A model generated the notes under the pieces. The model saw only the letters and a program-made list of their open reading frames with translations. It was not told where the DNA came from and made no database searches. Shown here in pieces: positions 62,505 through 64,000 of a stretch of 64,000 nucleotides of DNA (its first letter is position 1; the number at the start of each line of letters is the position of its first letter). The position numbers and the translations under genes were made by a program. Source of the stretch: Paracoccus xiamenensis (GTDB taxonomy: Bacteria > Pseudomonadota > Alphaproteobacteria > Rhodobacterales > Rhodobacteraceae); the NCBI RefSeq assembly GCF_011308835.1, contig NZ_JAAOHY010000001.1, positions 248,001 through 312,000 on the forward strand, given 5' to 3'.

Positions 62505-63698
62505 ATGTCCGACACCCACGATCCCGTTGTCATCGTCGATTTCGCTCGCACGCCGATGGGCGGCTTTCAGGGCGATTTCGCCGGCGTGACCGCGGCCGAG
62601 CTGGGCGCGACCGCCATCCGCGCCGCCGTCCATCGCAGCGGCCTGCGCCTCGACATGGTCGACGAGGTCATCATGGGCTGCGTCCTGCCCGCCGGGCAGG
62701 GGCAGGCGCCGGCGCGGCAGGCAGCGCTTGGCGCGGGTCTGCCTGTGGGCACCGGGGCCACGACCATCAACAAGATGTGCGGATCGGGCATGAAGGCGGT
62801 GATGCAGGCCCATGACGCGATCCTTGCCGGCAGCGCCGATATCGTCGTCGCAGGCGGAATGGAAAGCATGTCGAACGCGCCTTACCTGCTGCCGAAGGCG
62901 CGGGGCGGGATGCGCATGGGTCACGGTCAGGTCATGGACCATATGTTCCTGGACGGGCTGGAAGACGCCTATGACAAGGGCCGCCTGATGGGCACCTTCG
63001 CCGAGGATTGCGCCGGCGCCTATGGTTTCAGCCGCGAAAAGCAGGACGATTTCGCCATCGCCTCGCTGACCCGCGCGCGCGACGCGATTGCGGGCGGGCA
63101 CTTCAAGGCCGAAATCGCGCCTGTCACCGTCACCACCCGCAAGGGCGAGGTGGTGGTCGACACCGACGAACAGCCCGGCAAGGCCAATCCCGCGAAGATC
63201 CGCGACCTGAAACCCGCTTTCCGCAAGGACGGGACGGTGACAGCGGCGAATGCCTCGTCGATCTCGGACGGGGCGGCGGCACTGGTGCTGATGCGGCTCA
63301 GCCGGGCCAAGGCGCTTGGTCTGGTGCCGCGCGGCGTGATCCGGGGGCATTCGACCTTTGCCGACAAGCCCTCGCTGTTCCCGACCGCCCCGGTCGGCGC
63401 GATGAAGAAGCTGGTCGAGCGCGTTGACTGGACCTTCCCCGAGACCGACCTTTTTGAGATCAACGAGGCTTTCGCCGTCGTCACCATGGCCGCGATGCAC
63501 GACCTGCACCTGCCGCATGACAAGGTGAACATCCACGGCGGCGCCTGCGCGCTTGGCCATCCCATCGGCGCATCTGGCGCGCGGGTGTTGGTCACGCTTC
63601 TGGCGGCGCTGGAGACGCATGGCATGGACAAGGGTATGGCGTCCCTGTGCATCGGCGGCGGCGAGGCGACGGCGATGGCGGTAGAGCGGTTTGCGTGA
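62505..63698 (+). CDS. Thiolase (acetyl-CoA C-acyltransferase)
   Basis: The 397-residue protein has nucleophile Cys92 in NKMCGSGMKAV, GGMESMSNAPY, the His in HGGACALGHPIGASG and the C-terminal Cys in CIGGGEATAMAVE, all thiolase catalytic residues. AGGGAGGA precedes ATG 62505. Family knowledge: it condenses two acetyl-CoA or cleaves 3-ketoacyl-CoA, for polyhydroxybutyrate or fatty acid breakdown. No phaB, phaC or other beta-oxidation gene is in the window, so the direction is open. Confidence 0.93.
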   Translation: MSDTHDPVVIVDFARTPMGGFQGDFAGVTAAELGATAIRAAVHRSGLRLDMVDEVIMGCVLPAGQGQAPARQAALGAGLPVGTGATTINKMCGSGMKAVMQAHDAILAGSADIVVAGGMESMSNAPYLLPKARGGMRMGHGQVMDHMFLDGLEDAYDKGRLMGTFAEDCAGAYGFSREKQDDFAIASLTRARDAIAGGHFKAEIAPVTVTTRKGEVVVDTDEQPGKANPAKIRDLKPAFRKDGTVTAANASSISDGAAALVLMRLSRAKALGLVPRGVIRGHSTFADKPSLFPTAPVGAMKKLVERVDWTFPETDLFEINEAFAVVTMAAMHDLHLPHDKVNIHGGACALGHPIGASGARVLVTLLAALETHGMDKGMASLCIGGGEATAMAVERFA

Positions 63699-64000
63699 GG
63701 GGGGCGGGATAGGCGAAGGCTGTTCGTAAGGGTGGTTTTTAAAGCCGAAGGCTGGACTGACGGGTAGGCGCAATGTCGGCTTCGCAGCCCAATCTGACAG
63801 ATGCCGCGTTGTATACGAATGTCCGCTTATTTAAGGGCTGCCACAACGCATAAATATCAAGCTGCGTTTGACCAGAATGCAAAGCGTCAATTACGCCATT
63901 GTTTTAAATAAAAATTTAATCAATTATATGGATGAAAATACCGCTTGCGCAATTTTACTTTCCTGTGCGTAAGCCGCGAGGACCTGCCTCAAGTTGTTGT
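63699..64000. other. Noncoding stretch that turns AT-rich toward the window end
   Basis: No gene start, RNA gene or mobile element is recognisable. The first part has cgaaggctg twice (near 63715 and 63745) and an 11-base imperfect repeat AATGTC(G/C)GCTT at 63772-63782 and 63818-63828. From about 63830 it becomes AT-rich, with runs such as TTTTAAATAAAAATTTAAT, unlike anything else in the window. This may be a promoter region for a gene outside or the edge of acquired DNA. Confidence 0.6.

Noticed and set aside
63699-64000. A gene start in the AT-rich window end
   Set aside because: No frame of useful length with a ribosome site and no RNA fold could be supported within the 300 bases available.

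Overview
The window is high-GC, almost fully coding DNA with no stable RNA gene, CRISPR array, transposase or integrase that I could find. Gene content and order point to an alphaproteobacterium of the Rhodobacteraceae, most like Paracoccus. The signs are a murA-DUF2948-hisD-UPF0262-phosphatase cluster, folB-folP-glmM, fabA/fabB/fabI, a DksA with one cysteine, a class II DAHP synthase and many TRAP and ABC importers. The genus is inferred from gene families and memory of gene order, not from a search.

Layout. Bases 1-3590 hold the end of folA, a PAPS-type sulfotransferase and a DEAD-box RNA helicase with a long Lys/Gly/Pro tail. Bases 3651-6555 (minus) hold an alpha/beta hydrolase, fabI and fabB. 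Bases 6734-25227 are a block of catabolic and transport genes. It contains a D-amino-acid dehydrogenase-like flavoprotein and a divergent LysR; a peptide/opine-type ABC operon ending in a TSUP permease and an SDR; a TRAP system with a cupin inside it; an N-carbamoyl amino acid hydrolase-type M20 amidase; a second LysR; RidA; and a second TRAP system. fabA lies just beyond this block at 25348-25857, in the same orientation as fabB, so the block separates fabA from fabB-fabI.

Bases 26001-48485 are mainly housekeeping: infC (with an AUA start codon), dut, a membrane-anchored ThiF-like protein, an M3 peptidase, selD, a PPDK-like protein, a cell wall hydrolase, folB-folP-glmM, an FAD monooxygenase, dksA, a MoxR ATPase, aroQ, a transglutaminase and guaA. 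Bases 48633-54429 (minus) are a complete branched-chain amino acid importer (livK, livG, livF, livH, livM) with a small secreted Cys-containing protein coupled between livF and livH. Bases 54606-63698 hold the DAHP synthase, thiE, trmJ, a tiny charged ORF coupled to murA, DUF2948, a GNAT protein, hisD, UPF0262, a low-molecular-weight phosphatase and a thiolase. The last 300 bases turn AT-rich and hold no recognisable gene.

Points of most interest: two identical-format inverted repeats (ATGAT-N5-ATCAT, which contain T-N11-A) at the two promoter regions flanking the first lysR, probably marking one regulon; the catabolic block itself; a four-copy intergenic repeat family; and several proteins with altered active sites or unusual partners (an SDR without the Tyr-Lys pair, a PPDK-like protein with a degenerate ATP domain, a cupin inside a TRAP operon).
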